DNA from: Candidatus Limicola stercorigallinarum
Lineage (GTDB): Bacteria; Actinomycetota; Coriobacteriia; Coriobacteriales; Coriobacteriaceae
Reading direction: 5' to 3'
Assembly: GCA_018711625.1 (NCBI GenBank)
Contig: DVID01000009.1
Span: 83,691 to 147,690, forward strand
Length of the DNA stretch: 64,000 nt
Part shown: piece after piece, positions 38,666 through 47,657 of the stretch
How positions within the stretch are numbered: the stretch's first letter is position 1
How the letters are laid out: each line of letters opens with the position of its first letter
Translations under genes and position numbers: made by a program
Notes under the pieces: generated by a model
Database searches by the model: none
Told to the model about the DNA's origin: nothing
What the model saw: the letters and a program-made list of their open reading frames with translations, nothing else

Positions 38666-39618
38666 TGGGCGTAAAGATTGTGGGCACCGGTTCGGCGGTG
38701 CCGTCGCGCGTGGTGACCAACGACGATCTAGCACAGATTGTGGACACCTCCGACGAGTGGATCTCCACCCGCACCGGTATTCGTTCGCGTCGCTATGTGG
38801 ATGCTGAGGCAGGCGAGAGTCACCGCACACTCGTGCGCGATGCAGCCCAGCGTGCGCTTGCGGCTGCAAACATTGCGCCCGAGCAGGTGGGCGTGTGTCT
38901 GGTAGCCACCTTCACGGCCGATACCTGCACGCCTTCTGCCGCATGCCTGCTTCAGGCCGATCTGGGTCTTCCCGAGGACACGCTCTGCTTTGACCTCAAC
39001 GCGGCATGCGCCGGCTTTGTATATGGGATGCACGTGGCCGAGTGCTTGCTGCCCGGCGCCGCGCGACCCTACGCCCTCGTGGTGGGTGCCGACACGCTTT
39101 CGCGCGTGATGGACTTCTCCGACCGAACCACCTGCGTACTTTTTGGTGACGGCGCTGGCGCCGTGGTGCTTGAGGCGCGGGAGGACTACCCAGGTCTGAG
39201 CGCTGTATGGGGTTCGCGGGGCGACGACACCTCGCTTGTGGCCCCGGGTGTGGGCAGCGCGGAGCCGTCGTATTTACATATGGATGGACGCGCGGTCTTT
39301 CGCTTTGCCACCGAGGTTATGCCCCGCTGCACCACCGAGGTGCTTGCGCGTGCAGGCCGCTCGGCTGAGGACGTGGACCGGTTTGTGTATCACCAGGCCA
39401 ACAAGCGCATTGTGGACTACGCCGTGAAAAAGCTCGGCTTGGATCCGCAGAAGTGCGCCGGCAACATCGACCACACGGGCAACACCTCGGCGGGCAGCGT
39501 GCCGTTGCTGCTAGATGAGCTCGTGCAGGCAGGCGAGCTGGGCTCGGGGAGCCGTGTGCTCCTGGCGGGCTTTGGCGCGGGCCTTACCTGGGCCGGCTGC
39601 CTCGCCGAGCTGGCGTAG
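38662..39618 (+). CDS. fabH: 3-oxoacyl-ACP synthase III
   Basis: DEWISTRTGIRSRRYVD; LNAACAGFVYGMHVAE; YHQANKRIVDYAVKKL. Confidence 0.95.
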   Translation: MMGVKIVGTGSAVPSRVVTNDDLAQIVDTSDEWISTRTGIRSRRYVDAEAGESHRTLVRDAAQRALAAANIAPEQVGVCLVATFTADTCTPSAACLLQADLGLPEDTLCFDLNAACAGFVYGMHVAECLLPGAARPYALVVGADTLSRVMDFSDRTTCVLFGDGAGAVVLEAREDYPGLSAVWGSRGDDTSLVAPGVGSAEPSYLHMDGRAVFRFATEVMPRCTTEVLARAGRSAEDVDRFVYHQANKRIVDYAVKKLGLDPQKCAGNIDHTGNTSAGSVPLLLDELVQAGELGSGSRVLLAGFGAGLTWAGCLAELA

Positions 39619-39691
39619 CCGTATCTCCTGGCCGTCCTCAATGGCTAGGGAAGGCACAAGCGTGAACGAATCGAAAGGATTGCGTAACGAT

Positions 39692-40621
39692 ATGAAGAAG
39701 CTTAACGAGATCTTGGGAACGGAGTTCCCCATCATCCAGGGCGGCATGGCAAATATCGCCACCGGTGCCTTTGCGGCGGCGTGCTCCAACGCCGGCGCGC
39801 TCGGCCTGGTGGCGGGCGGCGGCTTGGATGGCGAGAGCCTGCGTGAGCAGATCCGCCAGGCCCGCGAGCTCACCGATAAACCCTTTGGTGTCAACCTTAT
39901 GCTCATGAACCCGCACATCGACGACTGCGCGCGCGTGGTTGTGGAGGAGGGTGTCTCGGTGGTGACCACCGGCGCCGGCAACCCGGGCAAGTACGTTCCG
40001 ATGTGGAAAGAGGCCGGCATTCGCATCTTCCCTGTGGTGGCAGCGCCGATTCTGGCCAAGCGCCTTGCGCGCCTGGATATTGATGGCATCATCGCTGAGG
40101 GCACCGAGTCGGGCGGGCACGTGGGCGAGGCCACCACGATGGCGCTCGTTCCCGCTGTGGTTGACACGGTGGATTTGCCGGTGATCGCGGCGGGTGGCAT
40201 TGCCGACGGCCGTGGCATGGCGGCGGCGTTCGCGCTCGGCGCTTGCGGCGTGCAGGTGGGCACTTGCCTGCTTGCGAGCGAGGAGTGCCCCATCCACCAG
40301 AACTACAAGGACAAGGTGGTTGCCGCGGGCGTGAACGACACCGTGGTGACGGGTCGCCCGGCGGGCGCCCCGGTTCGCTGCCTCAAGAACAAGATGACCA
40401 AGCGCTACCTGGAGCTTGAGCGCACGGACACCAAGCGCGACGAGCTTGAGGCGCTGACGCTCGGCAGCCTGCGCCGCGCCGTGTTTGACGGCGATGTGGA
40501 CACCGGCAGCTTCATGTGCGGCCAGGTGGCAGGCATGGTGCACGAGGTTCGTCCGCTCCGCGCCATCTTTGAGGACATGATGGCCGGTTGCAAGACGGTG
40601 ATTGAGGGTCTGGAGGCGTAA
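39692..40621 (+). CDS. fabK: FMN-dependent enoyl-ACP reductase
   Basis: FPIIQGGMANIATGAFAAACSNAGALGLVAGG; GTESGGHVGEATTMALVP; nitronate monooxygenase-like fold within a fab cluster. Confidence 0.9.
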   Translation: MKKLNEILGTEFPIIQGGMANIATGAFAAACSNAGALGLVAGGGLDGESLREQIRQARELTDKPFGVNLMLMNPHIDDCARVVVEEGVSVVTTGAGNPGKYVPMWKEAGIRIFPVVAAPILAKRLARLDIDGIIAEGTESGGHVGEATTMALVPAVVDTVDLPVIAAGGIADGRGMAAAFALGACGVQVGTCLLASEECPIHQNYKDKVVAAGVNDTVVTGRPAGAPVRCLKNKMTKRYLELERTDTKRDELEALTLGSLRRAVFDGDVDTGSFMCGQVAGMVHEVRPLRAIFEDMMAGCKTVIEGLEA

Positions 40622-40624
40622 GCG

Positions 40625-41569
40625 ATGACAACTGCGTTTCTCTTTGCGGGCCAGGGCTCGCAGCATGTGGGCATGGGGCGTGACCTCTACGAGGCCTATC
40701 CTGCGTTTGCCCAGGTGATTGATGCTGCCGACGCTGAGCTTGATTTTGACCTCAAGGCACTTATGTTTGAAGGCCCCGAGGACAAGCTGAATCTTACTGA
40801 GTACACCCAGCCGGCTATGGTGGCCTTTGCCTGCGGTGTGACCGCGGTGCTCGCCGAGCAGGGCGTGACGCCCGATTACGTGGCTGGCCTTTCGCTGGGC
40901 GAGTATTCTGCCCTGGCGTGCGCCGGTGTGTTTGATCCGGTTGAGGCCGTGAAGCTCGCCGCCTTCCGCGGTGCCGCCATGGCAAGTGCTGCTGCCGGCC
41001 GCGATACGGCGATGATCTCTATTCTGGGTCTTGACCGCGAGACGGTGGAGGCGGTCGTGGCGAGCGCTGCCGCCGAGGCCGAGGCGGGTACCACGGTTGA
41101 GGTTTCGAACTACAACTGCCCTGGTCAGATTGTGATCGCGGGTGACCGTGCGCCGGTGGAGGCCGCTGCCGCCGTCGCCAAGGAGGCCGGTGCGCGCCGC
41201 TGCATTCCGCTTAAGGTGAGCGGTCCTTTCCACACCTCGCTCTTAAAGCCCGCGGGCGACGCGCTGCGCGAGCGCCTCTCGGTGCTTGAACTTGGCGCTA
41301 TGCGCGTTCCCGTGCTCTTCAACACGCTCGGCTGCGAGAAGGCGGAAGGCGATTCCATTGTGGACTTGCTTGAGCGCCAGGTGCAGTCGTCCGTGCGCAT
41401 GGAAGACACCATCTGCCGCCTGGCCGAGCTGGGCGTAGATCGCGTGATTGAGATTGGCCCGGGCAAGGTGCTTTCGGGCTTGGTGCGCAAGACCGCGAAG
41501 CAGATTGCCTGCACGCCTGTGGAGACCGTACAGGACATTCAGGCGCTGACCGATACCCAGGAGGGATAA
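40625..41569 (+). CDS. fabD: Malonyl-CoA:ACP transacylase
   Basis: FLFAGQGSQHVGMGRDLYEAYPAF; AGLSLGEYSALACAGVF; KVSGPFHTSLLKPAGDAL. Confidence 0.95.
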   Translation: MTTAFLFAGQGSQHVGMGRDLYEAYPAFAQVIDAADAELDFDLKALMFEGPEDKLNLTEYTQPAMVAFACGVTAVLAEQGVTPDYVAGLSLGEYSALACAGVFDPVEAVKLAAFRGAAMASAAAGRDTAMISILGLDRETVEAVVASAAAEAEAGTTVEVSNYNCPGQIVIAGDRAPVEAAAAVAKEAGARRCIPLKVSGPFHTSLLKPAGDALRERLSVLELGAMRVPVLFNTLGCEKAEGDSIVDLLERQVQSSVRMEDTICRLAELGVDRVIEIGPGKVLSGLVRKTAKQIACTPVETVQDIQALTDTQEG

Positions 41570-41572
41570 CCC

Positions 41573-42313
41573 ATGGATCTTACCGGAAAGACCGCCATCG
41601 TCACCGGTGGCAGCCGCGGCATTGGTCGCGCTGTGGTGCTTGAGCTTGCGCGCCACGGTGCAAACGTGGTGTTCTCGTATGCGGGCAACACCGCTGCCGC
41701 CGAGGAGACGGTGCGCCTGGCCGAGGCCGCGGGCACCCAGGTGCGTGCCGTGCAGGGTGATGCTGCGAGCGCCGAGGCCGCAGCCGAACTCGTGAGCGTG
41801 GCCAAGGAGCTCGGTGGCGTGGATATTCTTGTCAACAACGCCGGTATCACGCGTGACAAGCTTTGCGCCCGTATGAGCGAGGAAGAGTTTGATGCGGTTA
41901 TCGCAACCAACCTCAAGGGCGCGTTCCTCATGACAAAGGCCGTGCTGCGCCCCATGATGCGCGCCAAGGCAGGCGCCATCGTGAACATGGCGAGTGTGGT
42001 GGGCATTATGGGCAACGCTGGCCAGGCCAACTACGCGGCAAGCAAGGCGGGCCTCATCGGCATGACGAAGTCTGTGGCGCGCGAGGTGGCTGCTATTGGC
42101 ATCCGTGTGAACGCCGTGGCTCCTGGTTTCATCGCCACCGACATGACGGCCGCCATGCCCGAGACCGCGCGTGACGCCATGTGCGGCACCATCCCCGCTG
42201 GTCGCCCGGGCACGCCTGAGGATGTGGCGCATGCCGTGGCGTTCCTAGTGTCCGACGAGGCCGCCTACATCACCGGACAGGTTCTTGCCGTCGATGGCGG
42301 CATGAGCATGTAG
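41573..42313 (+). CDS. fabG: 3-oxoacyl-ACP reductase
   Basis: AIVTGGSRGIGRAVVLELA; ILVNNAGITRDKL; YAASKAGLIGMTKSVARE. Confidence 0.95.
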   Translation: MDLTGKTAIVTGGSRGIGRAVVLELARHGANVVFSYAGNTAAAEETVRLAEAAGTQVRAVQGDAASAEAAAELVSVAKELGGVDILVNNAGITRDKLCARMSEEEFDAVIATNLKGAFLMTKAVLRPMMRAKAGAIVNMASVVGIMGNAGQANYAASKAGLIGMTKSVAREVAAIGIRVNAVAPGFIATDMTAAMPETARDAMCGTIPAGRPGTPEDVAHAVAFLVSDEAAYITGQVLAVDGGMSM

Positions 42314-42340
42314 TTGGAAGGGTTTTGCCCTTCCAACTAC
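42310..42340. other. Hairpin overlapping the fabG stop codon
   Basis: GTAGTTGGAAGGG-TTTTG-CCCTTCCAACTAC perfect 13-bp stem. Confidence 0.75.
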
Positions 42341-42432
42341 ATGGCTCGACGCTGCGCGGCCATCTGACGGGCGATCTGAATGGGTCAAAACGAACACGTC
42401 CCCAAATGACCCACACTTGAAAGGAGTTTCTC

Positions 42433-43674
42433 ATGTCCAAACGCAGGGTTGTCATCACCGGTGTGGGTGCGGTTACGCCCATCGGCAACACCGCGACCGA
42501 GAGCTGGGACGCTGCCCGTGCGGGCAAGCTCGGCATCTGCCCCATCACGCAGTTTGATGCGAGCGCCCAGAAGGTGAAGATTGCAGCCGAGGTTAAGGGT
42601 TTTGACCCCAAGGAGCACTTCACAGCACCTGAGGCCAAGCACAAGTCGCGTTTCACGCAGCTTGCGCTCGTTTCTGCTCGCGAGGCCATTGCGCAGTCGG
42701 GCCTCGACCTCGAAGCCTGTGACCTCACCCGAGCCGGCGTGATCGTGTCCTCCGGCATCGGTGGCGTGCGCGAGACCGAGACGCAGCAGGCGAGCTGCCT
42801 CAAGCGCGGTTTCGATCGCTGCTCGCCCTTCTATATCCCCATGGGCATTTCCAACATGGCTGCTGGCGAGGTTGCTATCGAGTTTGGCTTCAAAGGGATG
42901 TGCACCTGCCCGGTCACGGCCTGCGCAGGCGGTTCTAACGCGGTGGGCGATGCATTCCGCCACATCCGCGACGGTTACGCTGAGGTCATGCTGGTAGGTG
43001 GCACCGAGGCCGCCATCACCCCACTTTCCATCGGCGGCTTCACCACCATGCGCGCCCTGCATACAGGCGATGACCCCACCTGCGCTTCGGTGCCATTCGA
43101 CGCGCGCCGTAGCGGCTTTGTGATGGGTGAGGGCGCCGGCATGCTTGTGCTCGAGGAGCTTGAGCATGCTCAGGCACGTGGTGCCCACATCATCGCCGAG
43201 GTCGTGGGCTATGGCGTTACCTGCGACGCCCACCACATCACCGCTCCTGCGCCTCACGGCGAGGGTGGTGCACGCGCCATGGCTCAGGCACTCGCCGATG
43301 CCGGCGATGTGGCGCCCGAGGCTGTGGGTTACATCAACGCGCACGGCACCTCGACGCCGCTTAACGATAAATGTGAGACGGAAGCCATCAAGACCGTCTT
43401 TGGCGAGCATGCCTACCACATGGCAGTGAGCTCCACCAAGTCTATGACAGGCCATATGCTCGGTGCTGCTGGTGCCGTGGAGGCAATCTTCACCGCACTT
43501 GCCCTGCGCGATCAGTTCTTGCCGCCCACCATTGGCTACGTTGAGTTCGACCCCGATTGCGACCTGGATTACGTGCCCAACGAGGGCCGCGCGGCAAGCT
43601 TTGAATACGCGCTGTCCAACTCGCTCGGCTTTGGCGGTCATAACGCTTGCGTGCTGCTCAAGGCCTGGAACTAG
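42433..43674 (+). CDS. fabF: 3-oxoacyl-ACP synthase II
   Basis: VVITGVGAVTPIGN; CTCPVTACAGGSNAVGDAFRHI; INAHGTSTPLNDKCE; SSTKSMTGHMLGAAG. Confidence 0.95.
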   Translation: MSKRRVVITGVGAVTPIGNTATESWDAARAGKLGICPITQFDASAQKVKIAAEVKGFDPKEHFTAPEAKHKSRFTQLALVSAREAIAQSGLDLEACDLTRAGVIVSSGIGGVRETETQQASCLKRGFDRCSPFYIPMGISNMAAGEVAIEFGFKGMCTCPVTACAGGSNAVGDAFRHIRDGYAEVMLVGGTEAAITPLSIGGFTTMRALHTGDDPTCASVPFDARRSGFVMGEGAGMLVLEELEHAQARGAHIIAEVVGYGVTCDAHHITAPAPHGEGGARAMAQALADAGDVAPEAVGYINAHGTSTPLNDKCETEAIKTVFGEHAYHMAVSSTKSMTGHMLGAAGAVEAIFTALALRDQFLPPTIGYVEFDPDCDLDYVPNEGRAASFEYALSNSLGFGGHNACVLLKAWN

Positions 43675-43685
43675 GAGGGTGCATC

Positions 43686-44129
43686 ATGCAGCTTGATTCC
43701 AACCAGATCGCTCAGATTCTGCCGCACCGCTATCCCTTTGCCCTCGTTGATCGCATTACCGACGGCGAGGAGGGCAGTTGGGCACGTGGCCGTTTGTGCG
43801 TGAGCGCCACGAGCCCCGTGTTCTGTGGCCATTTTCCGCAGTACCACGTGCTGCCCGGCGTGCTCATTGTCGAGGCGTTGGCACAGGTGGCTGCTGTGGC
43901 CATGCTCTCGCTGCCCGCAAACCGCGGCAAACTGGGCTTTTTCGCAGCTATCAAGGATGCCAAGTTCCGCCGCCAGGTGCGTCCCGGCGATGTGCTTGAG
44001 CTTGAGAGTCGCATCACCCGCGTGCGTGGGTCGTTTGCCTTTGTGGAGGCTGAAGCGCGCGTTGAGGGAGAGGTGGCCTGTACGGCAACTTTGACCTTGG
44101 CGCTCGGTTCTGCCGACGGCGCGGCGTAA
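43686..44129 (+). CDS. fabZ: 3-hydroxyacyl-ACP dehydratase
   Basis: ILPHRYPFALVDRI; GHFPQYHVLPGVLIVEALAQVAAV. Confidence 0.93.
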   Translation: MQLDSNQIAQILPHRYPFALVDRITDGEEGSWARGRLCVSATSPVFCGHFPQYHVLPGVLIVEALAQVAAVAMLSLPANRGKLGFFAAIKDAKFRRQVRPGDVLELESRITRVRGSFAFVEAEARVEGEVACTATLTLALGSADGAA

Positions 44130-44178
44130 CATGGGTGGCAACGAACGTTGCCATCACAAGATCAGCAAGGGAGACGCG

Positions 44179-44625
44179 ATGCTTGAGGAGCGGTTTCAAG
44201 AGGTGTACAGCAAGTTCAAGCTGCATTTCTATCAGGAGACGTTCGCACGGTTCCAAAGCCGCGAGGCCAGTCTCACCACGGTGGAGACCTTCGCCATGGA
44301 GACCATCTATGCCCTCGGTTCGCCCACGGTGCACGAGTTTGCCGAGTTCATGCGCATCTCGTCTTCCAATGCGGCGTATAAAATCGCGAGTCTCATCCGC
44401 AAGGGTTATGTGCGCAAGGTGCAGTCGGAGAACGACGCGCGCGAATATCATCTCTGTCCCACGGAAAAGTACCTCGAGTACTACAACATCAGCTCGTCGT
44501 ACGTGCACGAGGTGGTTGAGCGCATCAAGGAGCGCTTCTCGGCGGAGGAGCTCGCCGCGCTCGAAAAGATGCTCACCGTGGTATCTGAGGAGCTCATGCC
44601 CGAGGTGACGGTGAAGCTTCCATAG
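44179..44625 (+). CDS. MarR-family transcriptional regulator, probable fab-cluster regulator
   Basis: wHTH core HEFAEFMRISSSNAAYKIASLIRKGYVRKVQSENDAREYHLCPTEK; last gene of fab cluster. Confidence 0.8.
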   Translation: MLEERFQEVYSKFKLHFYQETFARFQSREASLTTVETFAMETIYALGSPTVHEFAEFMRISSSNAAYKIASLIRKGYVRKVQSENDAREYHLCPTEKYLEYYNISSSYVHEVVERIKERFSAEELAALEKMLTVVSEELMPEVTVKLP

Positions 44626-44722
44626 TGGATGGATGGGGACGATGGATGGGGACGGGGTCGTTTCATCCACCTGGTGGATGGCGACGGGTCATCCCATCTA
44701 AACGGGGTTACCCCATCTAGCA
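44626..44722. repeat. REP-like intergenic repeats
   Basis: GGATGGGGACGGGGTCGTTTCATCCACCTGGTGGAT... similar to 25010..25130. Confidence 0.5.
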
Positions 44723-44735
44723 TCTCAATGCAAAA

Positions 44736-44769
44736 GAGCCGGACGCGTTCTATGCAACGTGTCCGGCTC
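44736..44769. terminator. Bidirectional terminator between convergent operons
   Basis: GAGCCGGAC ... GTCCGGCTC. Confidence 0.7.
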
Positions 44770-44813
44770 GTTATGTTTCTGGCCTTATCGATTCCAGCAG
44801 CTTACCCGCGCCC

Positions 44814-45587
44814 CTAGTCCGCCAGCCTCGATAAAAATGCCTGCGTACGCGCCTCGCGCGGATGGTCGATCACCTGTGTGGCGGGGCCTTCTTCCACAAT
44901 CGTCCCGCCATCCAAGAAGATTACACGTTGCGCCACCTCGCGGGCAAAGCCCATCTCGTGCGTCACCACCACCATGGTCATGTTCTGGGCGGCAAGGTCT
45001 TTGATAACGCGGAGCACCTCGGCGGTGAGCTCGGGGTCAAGCGCGCTCGTGGGCTCGTCAAAGTAGAGCACCTCGGGGTTCATGGCCAGAGCGCGGGCGA
45101 TGCTTACACGCTGCTGCTGCCCGCCCGAGAGCTGGCAGGGCACCTTATCTTCACAGCCTTTGAGGCCCATCTCGGCAATGAGATCGCGCGCCTTGGCCTC
45201 AACCTCATCACGCGGCCGGCGCTGCACACGCACGGGCGCGTCGGTGATGTTCTGCATCACGGTGAGGTGCGGGAACAGGTTGTAGTTCTGAAAGACCAGC
45301 CCAAAGCGTGAGCGCACCTGCTTGAGCGTGGGTGTAGAGGCATAGGCGATGCGCCCACCGTTGCTTTGTGCGGCAACAAGGTCGCCGTAGCTAAGCGTGC
45401 CGGCGTCAAGCGTCTCGAGCAGGGTGAGACAGCGTAGCAGGGTAGACTTGCCGCCGCCCGAGGGGCCGATGATGGCCACCACCTCGCCGGGCGCAACCGA
45501 AAGGGAAACGTCGAGGAGCACCTGGTGGCTTCCAAACGCCTTGCAAGCACCCGTGAGCGTAACCACCGGATTTGTCGTCTGCGTCAT
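44814..45587 (-). CDS. Polar amino acid ABC transporter ATP-binding protein
   Basis: [53 protein letters not shown]. Confidence 0.93.
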   Translation of the reverse strand: MTQTTNPVVTLTGACKAFGSHQVLLDVSLSVAPGEVVAIIGPSGGGKSTLLRCLTLLETLDAGTLSYGDLVAAQSNGGRIAYASTPTLKQVRSRFGLVFQNYNLFPHLTVMQNITDAPVRVQRRPRDEVEAKARDLIAEMGLKGCEDKVPCQLSGGQQQRVSIARALAMNPEVLYFDEPTSALDPELTAEVLRVIKDLAAQNMTMVVVTHEMGFAREVAQRVIFLDGGTIVEEGPATQVIDHPREARTQAFLSRLAD

Positions 45588-45601
45588 GGTTCCTCCGCTC
45601 G

Positions 45602-46312
45602 CTAGTCGTGGTAGTAGGCAAGGCGCTTTTCGAGCGCGCTCAGAATAATCTCTACCAAGAAGTTAAAGACCCAGTAGAATGCCGCCGCGATGGCAAAGGG
45701 CACCATGCTCACCTGTGAGGCCACGAGCGCCTTGGCGGTGCTGAACATCTCGGCCACACCGATGGAGAAGGCAAGCGACGTGTCTTTAACGAGGGTGATG
45801 ACCTCGTTGCCCATGGCAGGAAGGATGCGCTTGACCACTTGCGGCAAGATGATGACAAAGAAGGTCTGCACGCGGGTGTAGCCGAGCACCTCAGCCGCCT
45901 CGTACTGGCCGCGCGGAATGGACTGGATACCCGAGCGGTAGATTTCAGCAAAGTAGGCAGCGTAATTGACGATAAAGGCAACGATGGTGGCGTACCACTT
46001 TGAATCCGGCGTAAGCTGGATGCCAAACACGTAGTACGGCGCGAAGTAGATGGCAAACATCTGGAGCATAAGCGGGGTGCCGCGCATGACCGAGATGTAG
46101 ACGCGCGTGATGAGGCGCACCGGAGCGAGGCGGCTCATGCGCAAAAGTGCCACAAGCACGCCAAGGGGTACGGCCCCTACGAGCGTAAAGCCAAAGATCT
46201 GGAGACTAACGAGGAATCCCTCGAGGAGCATTTGGAACATGGTTTCGATGGGCATGGGGCTCCTTTGCGGACGTGTGCCGGGTAGGCTCTGTACCGGCAA
46301 GCGCCGCCGCAA
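45602..46312 (-). CDS. Polar amino acid ABC transporter permease
   Basis: [50 protein letters not shown]-loop region. Confidence 0.92.
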   Translation of the reverse strand: MRRRLPVQSLPGTRPQRSPMPIETMFQMLLEGFLVSLQIFGFTLVGAVPLGVLVALLRMSRLAPVRLITRVYISVMRGTPLMLQMFAIYFAPYYVFGIQLTPDSKWYATIVAFIVNYAAYFAEIYRSGIQSIPRGQYEAAEVLGYTRVQTFFVIILPQVVKRILPAMGNEVITLVKDTSLAFSIGVAEMFSTAKALVASQVSMVPFAIAAAFYWVFNFLVEIILSALEKRLAYYHD

Positions 46313-46358
46313 CCCGAAGATTGCGGCGGCGTGGCGCGGCTACCTTGCGGCGTGAGTG

Positions 46359-47234
46359 TTACTCAAGGACCCAGTTATCAAAGGAGATGCCGTACTCGGC
46401 GTACTTCTCGCAGAGCTCCTGCACCGTGCCGTCTTCCACGAGCTCGCGCAGAGCGTCGTTCACTGCCTCGGCGCTGGCCTCGTCGCCCTTCTTAAAGCCC
46501 ACGGCGTAGTGCTCTTCAGAGAGCATGTCATCAAGCTGCACATAGGCATCGGGCTTGGCGGACATCTGATACTCGGCAATGGAGAGGTCGCAGGCTACGG
46601 CGTCAACAGCACCGCTTTCAAGCTGCATAAATGCGGTGTTGTAGTCGCCGATGGTCTCAAGCGACGCGAACGTCTGGGCAAGGTCTGCGCGGTCACCTTC
46701 AAGAACATCGAGTGCGGCGGAGTCAACCTGGGTGATGACCGCTTTGCCGGCGAGGTCGTCCACGCTCGTGATGCCACTGTCGGCGCGGACCACAATCACC
46801 TGACCATTCAGCATGTAGGGCTCGGAGAAGGTGTAATCGTCCTCGCGGCCTTCCATGGTGAAGCCGTTCCAGATGCAATTGATGGCACCCGAGTTGAGCA
46901 GGGTGTCCTTGGCATCCCAGTCGATGGCCTCATATTCAACGTCCCAGCCTGCCTTCTCGGCCACCGCTGCGGCAAGGTCGAGGTCGAAGCCGGTGAACTC
47001 ACCGTCGTCGCCCACAAAGCCGTAGGGCGGATACGACTGATCGAAGCCCACGACGAGGGTGCCCGTGCTGGCGGCACCGGTGTCTTCCTCGGTCGTAGCG
47101 GCAGTGCTGCCTGCAGCGGTGTCTGTGGTTGTGGTGTTGCCGCAACCGGCGAGCAGAAGCGTCGCGCCCAGGGCGCAGGTGGCAACCATGCCGCGAGCAA
47201 ATGAGCGGCGCGTGAGGGAGGTAGATGCGAACAT
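46359..47234 (-). CDS. Polar amino acid ABC transporter substrate-binding lipoprotein
   Basis: Lipobox LLLAGCGN; VVGFDQSYPPYGFVGDDGEFTGFDLDLAAAVAEKAGW. Confidence 0.93.
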   Translation of the reverse strand: MFASTSLTRRSFARGMVATCALGATLLLAGCGNTTTTDTAAGSTAATTEEDTGAASTGTLVVGFDQSYPPYGFVGDDGEFTGFDLDLAAAVAEKAGWDVEYEAIDWDAKDTLLNSGAINCIWNGFTMEGREDDYTFSEPYMLNGQVIVVRADSGITSVDDLAGKAVITQVDSAALDVLEGDRADLAQTFASLETIGDYNTAFMQLESGAVDAVACDLSIAEYQMSAKPDAYVQLDDMLSEEHYAVGFKKGDEASAEAVNDALRELVEDGTVQELCEKYAEYGISFDNWVLE

Positions 47235-47425
47235 GGGTATATCCTTCCAGAGAACACTTTAGCAAACTAAAGTAAGCGGTCAAGCAAATGATACCTTACC
47301 CTTTACTACGCTAAAGTGCAAGACGAAATGGGCTGTTTACGATGTGCGTCCGGGATTCTTGGGTGACGTCAACACGCTTCGTTGCGGCGTGTAGCGTGGT
47401 GAAGCGCAACCGGAGGCCGCCCGCT

Positions 47426-47572
47426 GAAAAAAGTACGTCATTTCAGCACCTGATCCGCGTTCGTCCGGGCACAACGCCTCCCGCGCCCGACAAAACCCCA
47501 GTTGGCGGCCCTCCGCGGACCGTGTCTTCCCGCGAGATTTTGAAGTACGTGCTGAAATGACGTAGTTTTTTC
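47426..47572. repeat. About 147-bp MITE-like element with 24-bp terminal inverted repeats
   Basis: GAAAAAAGTACGTCATTTCAGCAC ... GTGCTGAAATGACGTAGTTTTTTC, one mismatch. Confidence 0.7.
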
Positions 47573-47575
47573 TCG

Positions 47576-47657
47576 AGCCGGACGGGGACGGTGCCGTCCC
47601 ACCCCGTCGGGCTGCAAGGCGGACGGGGACGGGGCCGTCCCACCCCGTCGGGCTGCA
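47576..47657 (+). repeat. Two tandem about 41-bp GC-rich palindromic units
   Basis: GGACGGGGACGG[T/G]GCCGTCCCACCCCGTCGGGCTGCA repeated twice. Confidence 0.8.

Noticed and set aside
39638-41233. 531-aa and 418-aa minus-strand ORFs opposite fabK/fabD/fabF
   Set aside because: Shadow ORFs of highly expressed GC-rich genes; sense-strand products are unambiguous FAS-II enzymes.
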